This document shows, piece by piece, positions 46,701 to 57,369 of a DNA stretch of 64,000 bases; position 1 is the first letter of the stretch; every line of letters begins with the position of its first letter. Made by a program: the position numbers and the translations under genes. The notes under the pieces were generated by a model. The model made no database searches. It was given only the letters and a program-made list of their open reading frames with translations, and was not told the origin of the DNA. The DNA comes from Brachycybe producta (lineage: Eukaryota > Arthropoda > Diplopoda > Playtdesmida > Andrognathidae): the NCBI GenBank assembly GCA_036925085.1, contig JAUPFP010000078.1:181001-245000 (forward strand), in the 5' to 3' direction.

Positions 46701-49700
46701 ATCTTCACCGAAAGGGGATTTTTTTAAAATTGTGGTTTTATGTTTTGATCTGTTAAAAGAATCTGATCGAACTGATTTGCAACGTAAAAGCGATGGAGGA
46801 TGCGGTCATTGAAATGAAATACGACGCCAAGAAATCGCCACTCGGTATTTAGGACATTTTTTTTTGTTTTAATTTGACTTTTATTTTAAATAGTAAACGT
46901 TTCATCAATGATTTATAATTCAAACTTCTTTATTTTGTTTTGTAATTTCTAGGCAAACTTACAACGGAACAGATCAGTGCCGGTTATTCGGCACTGAAGG
47001 AAATTGACGATCTAATTACTAAAGGCACAACTGGTTCTAAATTGTTGCAAGCTTGCAACAATTTTTACACCAGAATTCCGCATAATTTTGGGTGTGTTTG
47101 TGCGGAAAAAAGCATAAAAAAGAAATTATAAGTGTTTTATAAACAAGGAGAGCAAATCACTTAATGTGGTTTTAAAGTGTAAAATGCTTGAACTCTTCAT
47201 TATTTTGTCTGTCAGGGGCAAAATGAAGAGAAACTAAAAAGTATTTTAAAAACTAGAAGGGTAACTCAATCCCTTTTGTCAGTTTGAAAATGACCCAACT
47301 TTAAATATTTATAAAAAGCTTATTTTGAAAGATATCAAAACACATGAAAATACCCCTTAAGTAACTGAACTAACCTTCTAGTTTCTGAAACACTTCAGTT
47401 TTTTTTTTCATTTTGCCTCTGAAAGACAGAATAATCAAGAAATTGAAGTGGTCTATATACCTTTAAAACCCAACTTAAGTGATCCAATTTGGTCTTTTTA
47501 GTTTCTAAAACACTTCCATTTTGCTTCTGAAAAACGGAATAACCCAGAAATTCAAGTGATTAATAACTAGATGCTTAATTTTGTGTTTTCTAGTATGAAG
47601 ACGCCGCCGTTGATTTCGAATAAAGCCGACGTCTTATTAAAGATTCAGCTCTTGGAGGTTATTAATTGGAATGTTTTATTTTTTCGTTCGGGGCTTACAG
47701 AACTTAAGACGAAAACCGATTTCACTTTTTTCTTAAGGCCCTCGGAGATATCCAATTGGCGTTGAAGATGTTAAGCGAAATCACGAATGATTTAGCGAAC
47801 CCCGTAGACAGTCACTACGAGGCTTTGAACTGTGATATGAAACCTCTCGAAAGAGATTCCGAGACTTTCAAAGTGAGCTTTTCGAGTTCCGTATTTGACA
47901 GTTTTGGCTAAGTCTCTCGTCTTTTTTTTTTTTTTTTGGCCGCAGTTGATTGAACGATATCTTCAGGACACTCATCAGATAACGCATTCGATGTATAAAA
48001 TGGAAGTTGTAGACATATTCGAATGCTGCAAAGAGGAAGAAGCAAAGAGATTTCTGGATGTTGGAAATAGGTTTCGTATTTTAACACTTCTATAATTCGT
48101 TGGAAGTGCGTTTAGGGGGTCGTAGTTTCAAATGGTTCTAATGGTTGCAAGTGGCCCTTAAAAGTAGTTTATGTGCTGAAATACGTGGGGGAAAAACCCG
48201 AACTTGTATCACTAGGGGTTTAGAGGTTTTAAAAAGGACAGATTCAACACTGTAAATGGCCAAGATGAAAGTGTTTAAATGCCCTAAAAAGACCTCACAG
48301 AGGCGGAATTGGCAATAAAAATCTCACAAAGCTTAAAATTTTACTTCTAAAGAAATTAATTCACAAAAATATTTGAAAAAACGTAAAATTCTGGACGAAA
48401 AACGGCCAAAAATAAAATGTAATTGCTTTAAAAAAACTAAAATGGTCTCAGAAAAGTTCAATTGGGCCAAAAAAATTATAAAAAAATGGGCGTGCGGTCT
48501 TGCTTTTTCAAAAAAAAAATATTTGAATCCTCTAAAAGCCCTAAAAATAGGTCACGCAAGGGCTCAGCCGGCTATCCACAGAAGAAGGCCCGAAAAGTTT
48601 AAGATTCAATAATTTAAAAAATTCCATAAAGTGGAAAAAATCAATTCTTTAAAAAAAATGGCAGAAAATCGAAAAAATTATTGAAGTGCTGAGCTCAACT
48701 GGCCGAAAATCGAAAAAATATTGAAGTGCTGAGCTCAACTGGCCGAAAATCGAAAAAATATTGAAGTGCTGAGTTCAACTGGCCGAAAATCGAAAAAATA
48801 TTGAAGTGCTGGGCTCAACTGGCCAAAAATCGAAAAAATATTGAAGTGCTGAGCTCAACTGGCCGAAAATCGAAAAAATATTGAAGTGCTGGGCTCAACT
48901 GGCCGAAAATCGAAAAAATATTGAAGTGCTGGGCTCAACTGGCCGAAAATCGAAAAAATATTGAAGTGCTGGGCTCAACTTGGCCGAAAATCGAAAAACT
49001 AGTCGCTCTAGGAAATTCGACACAGTATTAAACTTGTACAAATGGTCACAGTTTTAGCGACTTTGTGGTTTAACTAGTCATTTTACAGATGATTTTTTTT
49101 TTGTCGAATATATAGGATGCTTCTTTGGCACGGTTCTCGACTTACGAACTGGGCCGGTATTCTAAGCCGCGGTTTGTGTATTGCACCGCCCGAAGCACCC
49201 ATTTCTGGTTATATGGTAATCTTTTTTCTAGTTTTTCGTGCTGAATGGAAGACATTGAAACCTTAATTACATGTTAATCGTATATTATGTCTAGTTTGGA
49301 AAAGGCGTCTATTTTGCCGATCGATCGAGTAAAAGTGCTAACTATTGCTTTACGACCAAGACGAATAACATAGGAATCTTAATCCTTTGCGAAGTAATTT
49401 TCATGTTTTTATTTTTCATTAATGCAATAAATTGTACTTTGGTCTCAAATTCAAGATGGTAACTTGGCACTTGAACTTTTAACTTGAAGCCTCTCTGATT
49501 AGGGTTCCAAAATATAACGAAAATTATGAAAAAAAAAAAATTCAAAGTGTTTTAGAAACTAGAATAGTTGGCGACAAATTGATAATGCGAAGTTTTTCGA
49601 AGTTTTAAAAATAAACTTTTTATGACAGTTTGAAATAGTTTTTCATGAAATTTCAATAGAAAAACCTAAAAAAAACGGGTCATATTCAATGTAATCTTTT

Positions 49701-50515
49701 ACCATTCTAGTTTTGAATTTTTTTTTTCCATAATGTTTCTAATAAAAAAACGTTTGTTAGATGGGTTTGCGTCCAAATTTTAAAGAAAACGTCTAAGGAG
49801 CATAACGTTTAGCCACTTGGGGAACAAAAGCAAAATAAATATCTATAAAACCCCCCCTTAAGATGGTTCAAACTGAAGTTCAAGTTTTTACTGTCGAAAA
49901 AGCGTCTGCCGATCCCGGTCGGTTAGGACCCGGCATGGGGATGGGCAACCCCGGGCCCACTTGTGACCTACCGTAGTCATATGTGGACCGACCGTGGTCA
50001 AAGGTGACCACGGGTGCCATAGGTTGGGTAACGGTAAAAAGAGTTACGCCTCGGGGGAGTAAACCCCTGACAAAATTATGACTTGGTTAGTTTTTTCTTG
50101 TTCTTGAATTTTGGGCCTAACTTAAACTTTGTAAATATTTTTCATTTTGAAAAGGTTTCTCTCGGAAAAGTCAATGAGCTAGTTGCTGCAAATAGTAATG
50201 CTAACGTTCTACCAAAGAACAAAAACTCAGTCAAAGGACTTGGATTGCAAATTCCGGATCCATCGAAAGACGTCACATTGTAAGTATCTCATAAGAATTT
50301 TTTTCGAACTCCTCGTAACTCGATTCGTTTTCTGTTTGTTTTTTTTTTTTTTTTTGCAACTAAGACCCGATGGAACGGTTGTTCCGCTCGGTAAAAGCAT
50401 ACCATACCAGGGAACCAATCAGAATCTGCAGTTGCAATACAACGAATACATTGTATACGACACGAAGCAAATCAAAATGAAATATTTGCTTAAAGTTAAG
50501 TTTAATTACGATTAA
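40771..50515 (+). CDS. PARP2: PARP2-type poly(ADP-ribose) polymerase with two WWE domains
   Basis: Nuclear enzyme that uses NAD+ to build poly(ADP-ribose) at DNA breaks. Exons: 40771-40795, 41715-43201, 43275-43401, 44089-44295, 44378-44482, 45327-45442, 45767-45939, 46434-46527, 46607-46687, 46760-46844, 46953-47091, 47594-47657, 47738-47872, 47946-48070, 49116-49215, 49295-49393, 50155-50279, 50365-50515; 3438 nt, 1145 residues. Residues about 10-465 are Lys/Glu/Asp/Ser-rich with repeated TSDEED and [11 protein letters not shown] units. WWE 1 is at about 470-545, WWE 2 at 548-615, WGR at 655-770 ([23 protein letters not shown]), the helical regulatory domain at about 805-930 and the catalytic domain after that. 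The H-Y-E triad is intact: LLWHGSR (His near 993), SANYC (Tyr 1038), NEY (Glu 1123). The WWE pair and long charged N-terminus are unlike vertebrate PARP2. The catalytic half is unmistakably PARP2. Confidence 0.95.
41375..41515. repeat. 31-bp tandem repeat in PARP2 intron 1
   Basis: Four to five units of TTTGCGATTTTTCGCGGCTT followed by TCGAGCTATTG. Diverged relatives (TGCGATTTTTCGA words) extend back to about 41015. Open frames here are artefacts. Confidence 0.85.
43485..43995. mobile_element. Two family A foldbacks in PARP2 intron 3
   Basis: Copy 1 at about 43485-43700 lacks most of its right inner arm. Copy 2 at about 43728-43985 is complete, from TGTTAGAAACTAGAAGGGTA to CTACCCTTCTAGTTTCTAAA and a GGAAGACAGAAT end. 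Confidence 0.8.
47200..47445. mobile_element. Family A foldback in PARP2 intron 11
   Basis: ATTATTTTGTCTGTCAGGGG, AAAACTAGAAGGGTAACTC, then AAGCTTATTTTGAAAGATAT and CTTCTAGTTTCTGAAACACT with CTGAAAGACAGAATAATCAA at the end. The left inner arm is deleted. Confidence 0.75.
48650..49005. repeat. 40-bp tandem repeat in PARP2 intron 14
   Basis: About eight nearly identical units of GGCCGAAAATCGAAAAAATA followed by TTGAAGTGCTGAGCTCAACT. Low divergence points to recent expansion. Intron 14 is 48071-49115. Confidence 0.93.
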
Positions 50516-50794
50516 GTGTTTTTTGTTCTTTCGACTGATTTTTTTTTTGCTGTGTTTACTATTTTTTTGTTCAATGTTAATAATTTTTTTTTAAAAAAAG
50601 TTTAAAATCCGTGAAATTTTAACAAAAAAAAAGAAATAATTGCAGAATTTACTACAAAAGTTATCGTTTTTTTTTTTTTCTTTCTTTGAAGAAAATAAGT
50701 TTCTCTGTTATCGCGTTTTTAAATGTTAGTTTGGAGTTATTAAACAGTTCCTAATTTTTATAACTAAAACCGACAAGTTTTTAATGTTCACGAT

Positions 50795-51005
50795 AGAGAT
50801 TGGGATTTCGGATTACCGGAAACTGCGGTTTTTCGGTAATCCGAAATCCCCAACTACTTTAAAAAAAAAATAAGAATTTCGTTTGCTATAATTGATTGTT
50901 TTTATTAAAAATTATAAAATTTAAGAGAGTTTTTTATATAAAACCGAAAAACCGCGATGGTAATGGCGGTTTTCGAAAATGGAACCCCAAAAAACCGCGG
51001 TTTCT
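50795..51005. repeat. Hairpin GGATTTCGGATTACCG and nearby GCGGTTTTC repeats
   Basis: GGGATTTCGGATTACCGGAA at about 50800 is followed by its complement TTCGGTAATCCGAAATCCCC at 50832-50851. AAAACCGC-type words follow at 50940-51005. It lies in the 280-620 bp between the convergent 3' ends of PARP2 and C10. It may be a remnant of another foldback element. Confidence 0.5.
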
Positions 51006-51163
51006 CCAACAAAGTCACTGAAACCCAATGTATCCTTACAGCAGAAGTTTTTTCTAAAACTTTAACCCTACTTTAAGAGTACAAGTTAAAAGTTCATTTA
51101 GACATAAAAAAAAAATATGCAAAAAATTACATAAAAATGGCCCATTTTTTTTTTGTATAAATT

Positions 51164-52834
51164 TCAAAGTTGTTGTTCCGTTTCTGGATGCGTCGTCAAT
51201 GGAGTCGAAATCATCGCTGGAATGAAATAAGATCGGACTTTCTCGTTAAGGTTTGCCACTTCTGAGTCTTCTTTTTCGAGGGCTTTTACGGCCAGAGCAA
51301 ATTGAGTCGCACCTTTTAAAAACAAATTGCGATGGTAAAAGTGAAAACCATTTAAAACATGAGATATTTTTCGGTTCTTTCTATTTTGTGTTGAATGGTT
51401 TCCCTAAAAATGAAAAAATATATTTTAATTTTAATTTAACTTTTTCATTAACTGAAAAAGTTAAAATACAAATACAAACGTAACAATTTTAAAACAATTA
51501 AAAAAATATATTTGAATTTTTATTTATATTACGTTAAATAATATAAATAAGATTTTTTTAATTGTTTTAAAATTGTTAAATTTGTATTGTATTTTTTTTT
51601 AAAATTGATTAAAAATTGTACAATATTTTAATATTAATTTATTAATATGTACTGTAATCAGTTAATTTAATTTAAACATTTTTTTACTGAAGTTTTAACA
51701 AAATTAAATAAAATAAGCAAAAAAACATAAATATTTTAAATTTTAAACTTTTTTAAAATTTTTTTCATTAAAAATAAAATTAAAATGCGAAAATATTTAA
51801 ATTTTTCTATATTTTTTTTTCTCTTGAAACGTTAATTTTTTATAATTTTTAAAAAACTATTAAAAATTAAATTAAAATGGAAACAAAAAAATTCTTTAAT
51901 TTCTCTGAAAACCTTTTCCATCTCTAGTGAATCCATAATTTTTAATAATATCCATTTGTATTTCGGCTGCAATTGGAAAAACGTATTGCATCGTCTTCAG
52001 CATATCGTTTCCAGCCGTATCTCGAGCTTCGTCCAAACGTCCCAAAGATTCCGGACTTGTTAATGCCGCCAGTAATTCATTTAATATGACTGCAATCATA
52101 AATTTGCATAATTATTATTCACATAGAAGCCAATCATAGGGCATTGAACCAAATCTTTACAAAAAAAATGAAGCACCAGTACATTAACAAAGAGGTTATT
52201 AACTTTACAACAAGGAGTGACCTAACATGGCGTTTTATTCGCTGTACACTAATATAAACTACGCCATATTGCTACAACTAATTGCGCCTACACCTGGCTT
52301 CAATGAGTGATAATATTGTTTTAAGAAGATTGTTTTATCGGCGGCTGCGCGCCGATCAAAACCCATTAAAGATATCGCTAGCGTAAAACTTTAAACTTCC
52401 AAAAAATAAAACGTAACGATTTCGACTTGAAAGTTTCGTTTTATGTTGTTATATAAAACAAAACAAAAAAAAACGTCACCAAAATTGTGTTTAATTTCGG
52501 AAAACGAGAAATTTTAAAATCGCTGTAGCCGTCGACCGCCGATTAAGTTTAAAGTTGCTAGTGGCGGCGGCTAGTAGGTTGGCTTATCGTTTCTGAGTTT
52601 CAGTTCGCGGTTTTTCTTCCAAATAACGCGTTTATTCTTTAACACGCAACGCAAACCATATTCTAGAGAAATATTTGTACTATACAATGTAAATTTTCGC
52701 GGTAAAGTGCATGAAATGTTCAAATTTCACTGAAAACATGCGTGAAACGGCTTTTGTTCAATGCGTTTGGTCATACCTTTGGCGTTATCGGCGGTTAGGT
52801 AAGGAATAACTTGGTTTCCTGATGTTCCAGACAT
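51164..52834 (-). CDS. C12orf57: Protein C10 (C12orf57 homologue)
   Basis: Small conserved animal protein; loss in humans causes Temtamy syndrome, but the molecular role is unclear. Exons in transcript order: 52834-52777, 52089-51913, 51312-51164; 384 nt, 127 residues, one residue off the human length as I recall it. Recognised by LDEARDTAGNDMLKTMQYVF, the FPIAAEIQ and IIKNYGFTRDGKG segments and FALAVKALEKEDSEVANL, which align with human DEARDNACNDM, FVLPVATQIQ, IKAYGFSCDGEG and FARLVKSYEAQDPEIASL. The start MSGTSGNQVIPYLTADNAK is the only ATG that joins in frame. All three donors and acceptors are GT-AG. Mostly helical, soluble, no membrane segment. It is convergent with PARP2, about 650 bp apart. 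A paired ATGGCG element lies in intron 1 and another just upstream. Confidence 0.94.
52221..52275. promoter_or_regulatory. Paired inverted ATGGCG element 5
   Basis: CCTAACATGGCG at 52221-52232 and the inverted ACGCCATATTGCTAC at 52261-52275. In intron 1 of the C10 gene. Confidence 0.5.
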
Positions 52835-53690
52835 TTTTAACGCTTATAATGTGTTTATTACCAAATTTAAACCTTTTGTATTGATGTGACAATCGTATAA
52901 TATTAAGAATTTGAAACAAACAAATGCTAAAAGAAAGTCAAACATAAAAATTAACAACCGGTTATTGGTATGACATGCGGTAACATTAGTGTAATGAACA
53001 TTTGCTGCATTCTGGTGACCTAATATGGCGTCGTTATTTTTGTGGATGAAAGATTGTAGTTAGGTGCCATGTTCGTATACCCTTTAAGTTCAATAAAAAT
53101 TCGTTTGTGACCGGGGCCATTGGCTTCAAATTTGTATGTGCTTGAGTATGCCTCGCGCCATTACACATTTTTTAAGGTTATTTTTTTTGTAACCGACTAC
53201 GATGGAGAATCGGTTAATTTTTAGGTAGGAATGTTGTGACGTCATTGCTATAGATTTTTGGAATACCAGACGTAGACAGTGGCGCCACCATTCGCCTAAT
53301 TTTATTTTCTTAATTTATTAACGTAATTTTCAAACTTTTCAGCCAATACAAAAATAAAAACTAATATTAATTACAGAAAATATGAAATAAAAAAATCGAT
53401 ACAAAAATGTTTCATTGAGGAAAAAAAAACCCAATAAGTAATTATTTTAATAATTAATAAGCAATTACAATATTGGCTTTATTTTTGTGGATTGTCAATA
53501 AGCACAGCATCAATTCCTGTTGGCAATATTTAATAAGCCCGGCGTCATTTCCGGTTGTCATTAAAGCACGGTGTCACTTCCGGTTGTCAATTCTTGGTGT
53601 CGTCACTGAATGCGTCACGTGCTTCCTTCTGTCAATTTGATCATTTCTTTATTATCTTGGCTCCCTGCCAGAAAAAAAATTAAACGTTCT
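52835..53690. promoter_or_regulatory. Upstream region of C10
   Basis: Contains paired ATGGCG element 6 (53019-53078), one TGACGTCA (about 53237), one GTGGCGCCACC word near 53280 and three copies of a TTCCGGTTGTCA word between 53515 and 53595. No gene seen. Confidence 0.4.
53019..53078. promoter_or_regulatory. Paired inverted ATGGCG element 6
   Basis: CCTAATATGGCG at 53019-53030 and the inverted GTGCCATGTTCGTAT at about 53064-53078. About 185 bp upstream of the C10 start codon. Confidence 0.45.
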
Positions 53691-54005
53691 AGTCTAGAAC
53701 ATAGCTAAACATGAGAACTAAATCGCATTAGAGCTAAACATGATAGCTAAATTGCATAAGAGCTAAACATGAGGGAACTAAATCGCATAAGAGCTAAACG
53801 TATATGCTAAATTGCAAAAGAGCTAAACATTGAAGCTAAATCGCATGAGAACTAAACATGAGAACTCAATCGCATAAGAGCCAAACATTGAAGCTGAATT
53901 TTATAAGAGCTAAATAAGAAAGCTTAATTGCATAAGAGCTAAACTTAAAGATAACTTAATCGCATAACGGCTAAATAGGATGAGAGTTAAAAGACAATTA
54001 AGTCT
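53690..54005. repeat. ~29-bp tandem repeat AGAGCTAAACATGA...GCTAAATCGCATA
   Basis: About ten degenerate units alternating AGAGCTAAACATG and AGCTAAATTGCATAA / ACTAAATCGCATAA. Immediately next to a family B element. Confidence 0.8.
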
Positions 54006-54050
54006 TAGTCTTAAAACATTGCGAAATGTTTAACTCTTATCTAGATTAGC

Positions 54051-54256
54051 TACAGGCAGTTAGAAATCGGTCAGAACTTCAGTTTGCTCCGCCCTTGTTA
54101 TGACGACCGGCAACTTCTAATTGGCTGGTTATGTATCTGGCGTCACATGCTCCGCCCTTTTCAACGTCAGACTACATAACCAGCCAATTAGAAGTTGCCA
54201 GTCGTCATAACAAGGGCGGAGCCAACTGAAGTTCTGACCGATTTCTAACTGCCTGT
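54051..54256. mobile_element. Family B foldback element, copy 1
   Basis: ACAGGCAGTTAGAAATCGGT to CCGATTTCTAACTGCCTGT. Arms include TTGCTCCGCCC, CGACCGGCAACTTCTAATTG and the inverted forms. The flanks GATTAGCTA and GTTTAGCTG may be a decayed 9-bp target duplication. Confidence 0.88.
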
Positions 54257-54285
54257 GTTTAGCTGTATTGCAATTTACCTGTATA

Positions 54286-54568
54286 CAGGGTGTTTAAAAA
54301 AACTTGAATGTCTAATTTTTCTTCATAGAGAACTCTTATGTGTACAGTGTGTCTCAAAACCCAAATAAAAAATATCTCTTAATTTGTAAGAAAAATAACC
54401 TGTTTAGAGACTAGATTTCTTACCTTGGCAAGACTAGTTTTAGCTTTCTAATTTGATGCATAACCTCGGAATTTTAGTCTTTAACCAGGTTCATTGACTT
54501 ACGAGTTAAACAACGCATTATTTTCATTCTGGTTTTCTTGCTAATTTTGTTAAATCACCCTGTACTTA
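54286..54568. mobile_element. Family G element abutting a splice donor
   Basis: TACAGGGTGTTTAAAAAAAC at the left and GTTAAATCACCCTGTA at the right, about 280 bp apart. The right end lies five bases inside the intron that would follow the small - strand exon at 54570-54749. Confidence 0.65.
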
Positions 54569-54569
54569 C

Positions 54570-54749
54570 ATTGAACCGTTTTTGCAATTCGACTTCCATT
54601 GCTGTCAATTGATAAATTGCATCACTCAAAATGTCTAAATCTTTACTTTCTTGTGGCAAATTTAAAAATCTGCGAAGATCTTGAATTTTTTCTCGCAAAT
54701 TTGAACCAGAAAACAAATTTTGATTAACGGATTTGATAGTTTCCGACAT
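54570..54749 (-). CDS. Small unrecognised coding exon with coiled-coil character
   Basis: Open from ATG at 54749 for 60 codons to a good donor, AAT|GTAAGT. Reading through the donor gives only VSTG and a stop at 54555, inside a transposon end, so the product would be 64 residues if unspliced. Sequence features: MSETIKSVNQNLFSGSNLRE, then KIQDLRRFLNLPQESKDLDI, then helical LSDAIYQLTAMEVELQKRFN. The spacing of Leu and Ile residues suggests an amphipathic helix or coiled coil. No family recognised. No matching next exon was found between it and C10, so the gene may be two-exon with a missed small exon, a 64-residue protein, or a fragment. Codon composition and the strong donor favour a real exon. 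Confidence 0.4.
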
Positions 54750-54879
54750 TTTTTTTTTGTTTCCGCAATTTTTTTTTTTTAGACAATGAAAAAGAAACTT
54801 TTGAGACAGTTTTTTTTGGGACACATTCATTTGTCCCAGACAAGGGGCGATTGGATGCGCCAATGCTCGAAAAAAATAC

Positions 54880-55055
54880 ACAGGCAGCTTCAGAATTTCT
54901 TTGGCTCCGCCCTTTTATGAGCGTCAGACCAAATATCAACCAATTAGAAATTGAAAAGGTCGGAGCATGTGTGACATCAGACCCAGTAACAAACCAATTA
55001 GAAATTGAAGACGCTCATAAAAGGGCGGAGCCAAAGAAATTCTAAAGCTGTCTAC
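54880..55055. mobile_element. Family B element, copy 2
   Basis: CACAGGCAGCTTCAGAATTT to the inverted GAAATTCTAAAGCTGTCTAC. It contains TTGGCTCCGCCCTTTTATGA, ACCAATTAGAAATTG twice and GTGACATCAG, a mutated CRE. It lies about 130 bp upstream of the small - strand exon. Confidence 0.75.
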
Positions 55056-55532
55056 AGTAAAAATACGGGACATTTTTTTTCTAGTTATAGCCACTTAGCC
55101 TCTATGCAAGGAGATTGTATAGCTTTTTTTAGCTTTGAGGCTAGCAACACTTAATGACATGCGACACCTATGAACATTTTTTCAGGCGTTTTTTGTACTT
55201 TTTTAGAAGAAATTGTACAAAATCGTGTCTTATTTTAATTTATTCTTTTAAAAAAAAAACTAAAATACTGTCTGAGAGTAAACTCTCAACTAAAATCAGC
55301 TGTTTGTTGACGATTTTTTTTTTACATTGTCTTGAGAGATTACTCTCAGAAAAAAATATATTGTTTTATTCTCAATGTTTTCTTGAAAGTTTCTTTTTGT
55401 ACAGATTTTGTTGTTGATAGTTTACTATCAGAATGTGTTTTTGGTCTCAGGTTTCTTTGAGAGTTTAAGGTAATTCTTTCGATTACACAACAGAGATTGT
55501 ACAACTCTAGCTTTTGAATTATGGTATTATTT
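55056..55532. other. Intergenic, no gene seen
   Basis: Contains repeated GAGAGTAAACTCTCA / GAGAGATTACTCTCA / GATAGTTTACTATCA palindromes between 55270 and 55430 and again near 63940. No coding signal. Confidence 0.4.
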
Positions 55533-56310
55533 TAAGAGGCATTACTTCGAAAAATCTCCACAAAGAGCGCTAGCATCGTTTTCCTATTGAGCCCATAGAC
55601 CCAATGTTAAAGAAAAAACTGTTAATTTTTAAAATTTACACAGTCGCGGCGGCAATATGTTTATTTTTCATATTTAAAGTTGTCCAATATTAAGTTTTCA
55701 AACTGCAATGTGCACCTTGAATATATGCTGATCGAGTGATAGAATGACAAAAACTTGGAAAGTGCGCTTCTATCTTTAAAAAGTATTTAAAAATCGCGAA
55801 TTTCTAACTCTTTATGTTAAACTCCGTTGAGTACGTGCTCGTAAGCAAAAAAAAACATCTATTAAAACGTTCGTAAAAATACGTAAAAATAATTTTAAAA
55901 AACCACAATTAAACCACAGTGAAGTCAACACATTGGCGCACGTGATGATTTTTTTCTTTCTGGTTTTTTAAAATTATTTTTAGGTATTTTTACGAGCATT
56001 TTAATGGATGTTTTTTTGCTTACGAGCGCGCGTACTCAATGGAGTTAAAAATTTGCGATTTTTAAATATTTTTTAAAAAATAAAAGCACACTTACCAATT
56101 TTTTGTAATTCTATCACTAGATCAACATATATTTAAAGTGCAAATTGCACTTTGAACCATTAAAATTGGACAACTTTATATATGAAAAATAAGCATAATT
56201 TCTGCGACTGTGTGTTTTAAAAATTAACGTTTTCCTATGGGCTCCATAGAAAAACGATGCTAGCGCTCTTTGTGGAGATTTTTCGAAGTAATTTTGCCAT
56301 ATAGCCTCCA
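55533..56310. mobile_element. ~780-bp foldback element, family D copy 2
   Basis: Same order of words as the element at 9230-10060: TCGAAAAATCTCCACAAAGA, GCTAGCATCG, TATATGCTGATCGAGTGATA, a centre with TTGGCGCACGTGATG, then the inverted arm ending GGAGATTTTTCGAAGTAAT. No protein is encoded. Confidence 0.85.
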
Positions 56311-56440
56311 TAATAATCATGAATAGCTCTATTGTTTCTGATACACCCTGTATATATAACGCCATCTAGTGACCATCACTCGTAACTAACGAAAATTTTA
56401 AAATCGATTATCTCAGCATTGCGTCATATGACAGTTTGAC

Positions 56441-56646
56441 ACAGGCAATTAGAAATCGGGACAAACAGACGTTGGTTCCGCCCTTTTTATGACGAACGCA
56501 ACTTTTAATTGGTTGGTTATGTAGTATGACGTCACATGCTCCGCCCTATTCAACGTCGAACCACACAACAAACCAATTAGAAATTGCAGGTCGTCATAAA
56601 AAGGGTGGAGCCAACTTCTGTATGTCCCGATTTCTAATTGCCTTGT
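56441..56646. mobile_element. Family B element, copy 3, with 9-bp target duplication
   Basis: ACAGGCAATTAGAAATCGGG to CGATTTCTAATTGCCTTGT. Flanked by CAGTTTGAC at 56432-56440 and again at 56647-56655, a perfect 9-bp direct repeat. Internal ATGACGTCACATGCTCCGCC. Confidence 0.92.
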
Positions 56647-57027
56647 CAGTTTGACTTGTTTATGACGTCACTGCATAAAACGATGACGCTCATCGTGACG
56701 TAGTACACACACTTGATGACGATTGGTGGTTCTTTTGAGCGAGAAAGATTTTAGAGAGGGAGAGCAAAAGAGCGTGCGAATGCGCCTTTTGGTGTTTTGC
56801 AGCCGAGTTTCCTTCATCTTCTTTCAGTCATGTTGTTGCTGAGCTATCGTTAAAAAGGGGCCTCTTTTTTTGTTTTGCTTTTTGCCCATTGATCCATCAT
56901 TATTACCACTTTTTTTCTTCTATAAAATCCTTCTGTCACACGCGTCTTCAACTCCATCAGTTGCGTCAATATTTAATAATTTTACTATTATTAGTTTAAA
57001 ATAAGTTTTTTTTTTAAGAAAAAAAAA
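56647..57027 (+). promoter_or_regulatory. Putative promoter of the small membrane-protein gene
   Basis: TGACGTCA near 56662, a GACGCTCATCGTGACGTAG stretch, then pyrimidine-rich sequence before the ATG at 57028. No TATA box at a clear distance. Assignment by position only. Confidence 0.35.
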
Positions 57028-57189
57028 ATGCCGAGAGATCTTCACGCTTCGCTTATGAAGCCCTTTGTGGCTTTGGCAACACCTGGCATTTATCTTTTTT
57101 ATAAATATAATCAGTATAAAAGGCAACAACAGGAACAGAGTCGACGTAAAGTCACTGAAAAGGAACTGGCTCAGTTAAATCATAAGATA
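57028..57189 (+). CDS. First exon of a small single-pass membrane protein
   Basis: ATG in a favourable context (AAAAAATGCCG), 54 codons, then the donor ATA|GTAAGT. The peptide starts MPRDLHASLMKPFVALATPG, continues IYLFYKYNQYKRQQQEQSRR and ends KVTEKELAQLNHKI. One hydrophobic segment (about residues 11-26) is followed by a strongly basic helix that would continue as a coiled coil. This layout suits a short anchored protein of the mitochondrial inner membrane or ER, but that is inference. I do not recognise the family. No later exon is visible in the remaining 6.8 kb, so the rest lies beyond the window or is too short to see. Reading on past the donor soon enters A-rich intron sequence. Confidence 0.55.
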
Positions 57190-57279
57190 GTAAGTGCAGA
57201 AAATTACGGTATTTTTTTCACTTTTTTTTTTAAAAAAAAAGGCTTTAAAGAGAGAAAAAAATGGCAAAAGTTTGGGTAA

Positions 57280-57345
57280 TGCATCTTGCAGCATCTGGAT
57301 CTTAAGATCCCTCTGCCACAGGCCAATCGGCTGCTTGTAGTGTAT
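57280..57345 (+). repeat. LINE-type 3' tail fragment
   Basis: GATCCCTCTGCCACAGGCCA and TCGGCTGCTTGTAGTG match the tail of the LINE remnant at 20060-20352. In intron 1 of the 57.0-kb gene. Confidence 0.5.
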
Positions 57346-57369
57346 TTTTTAAAAATTGTAATTGTAATC

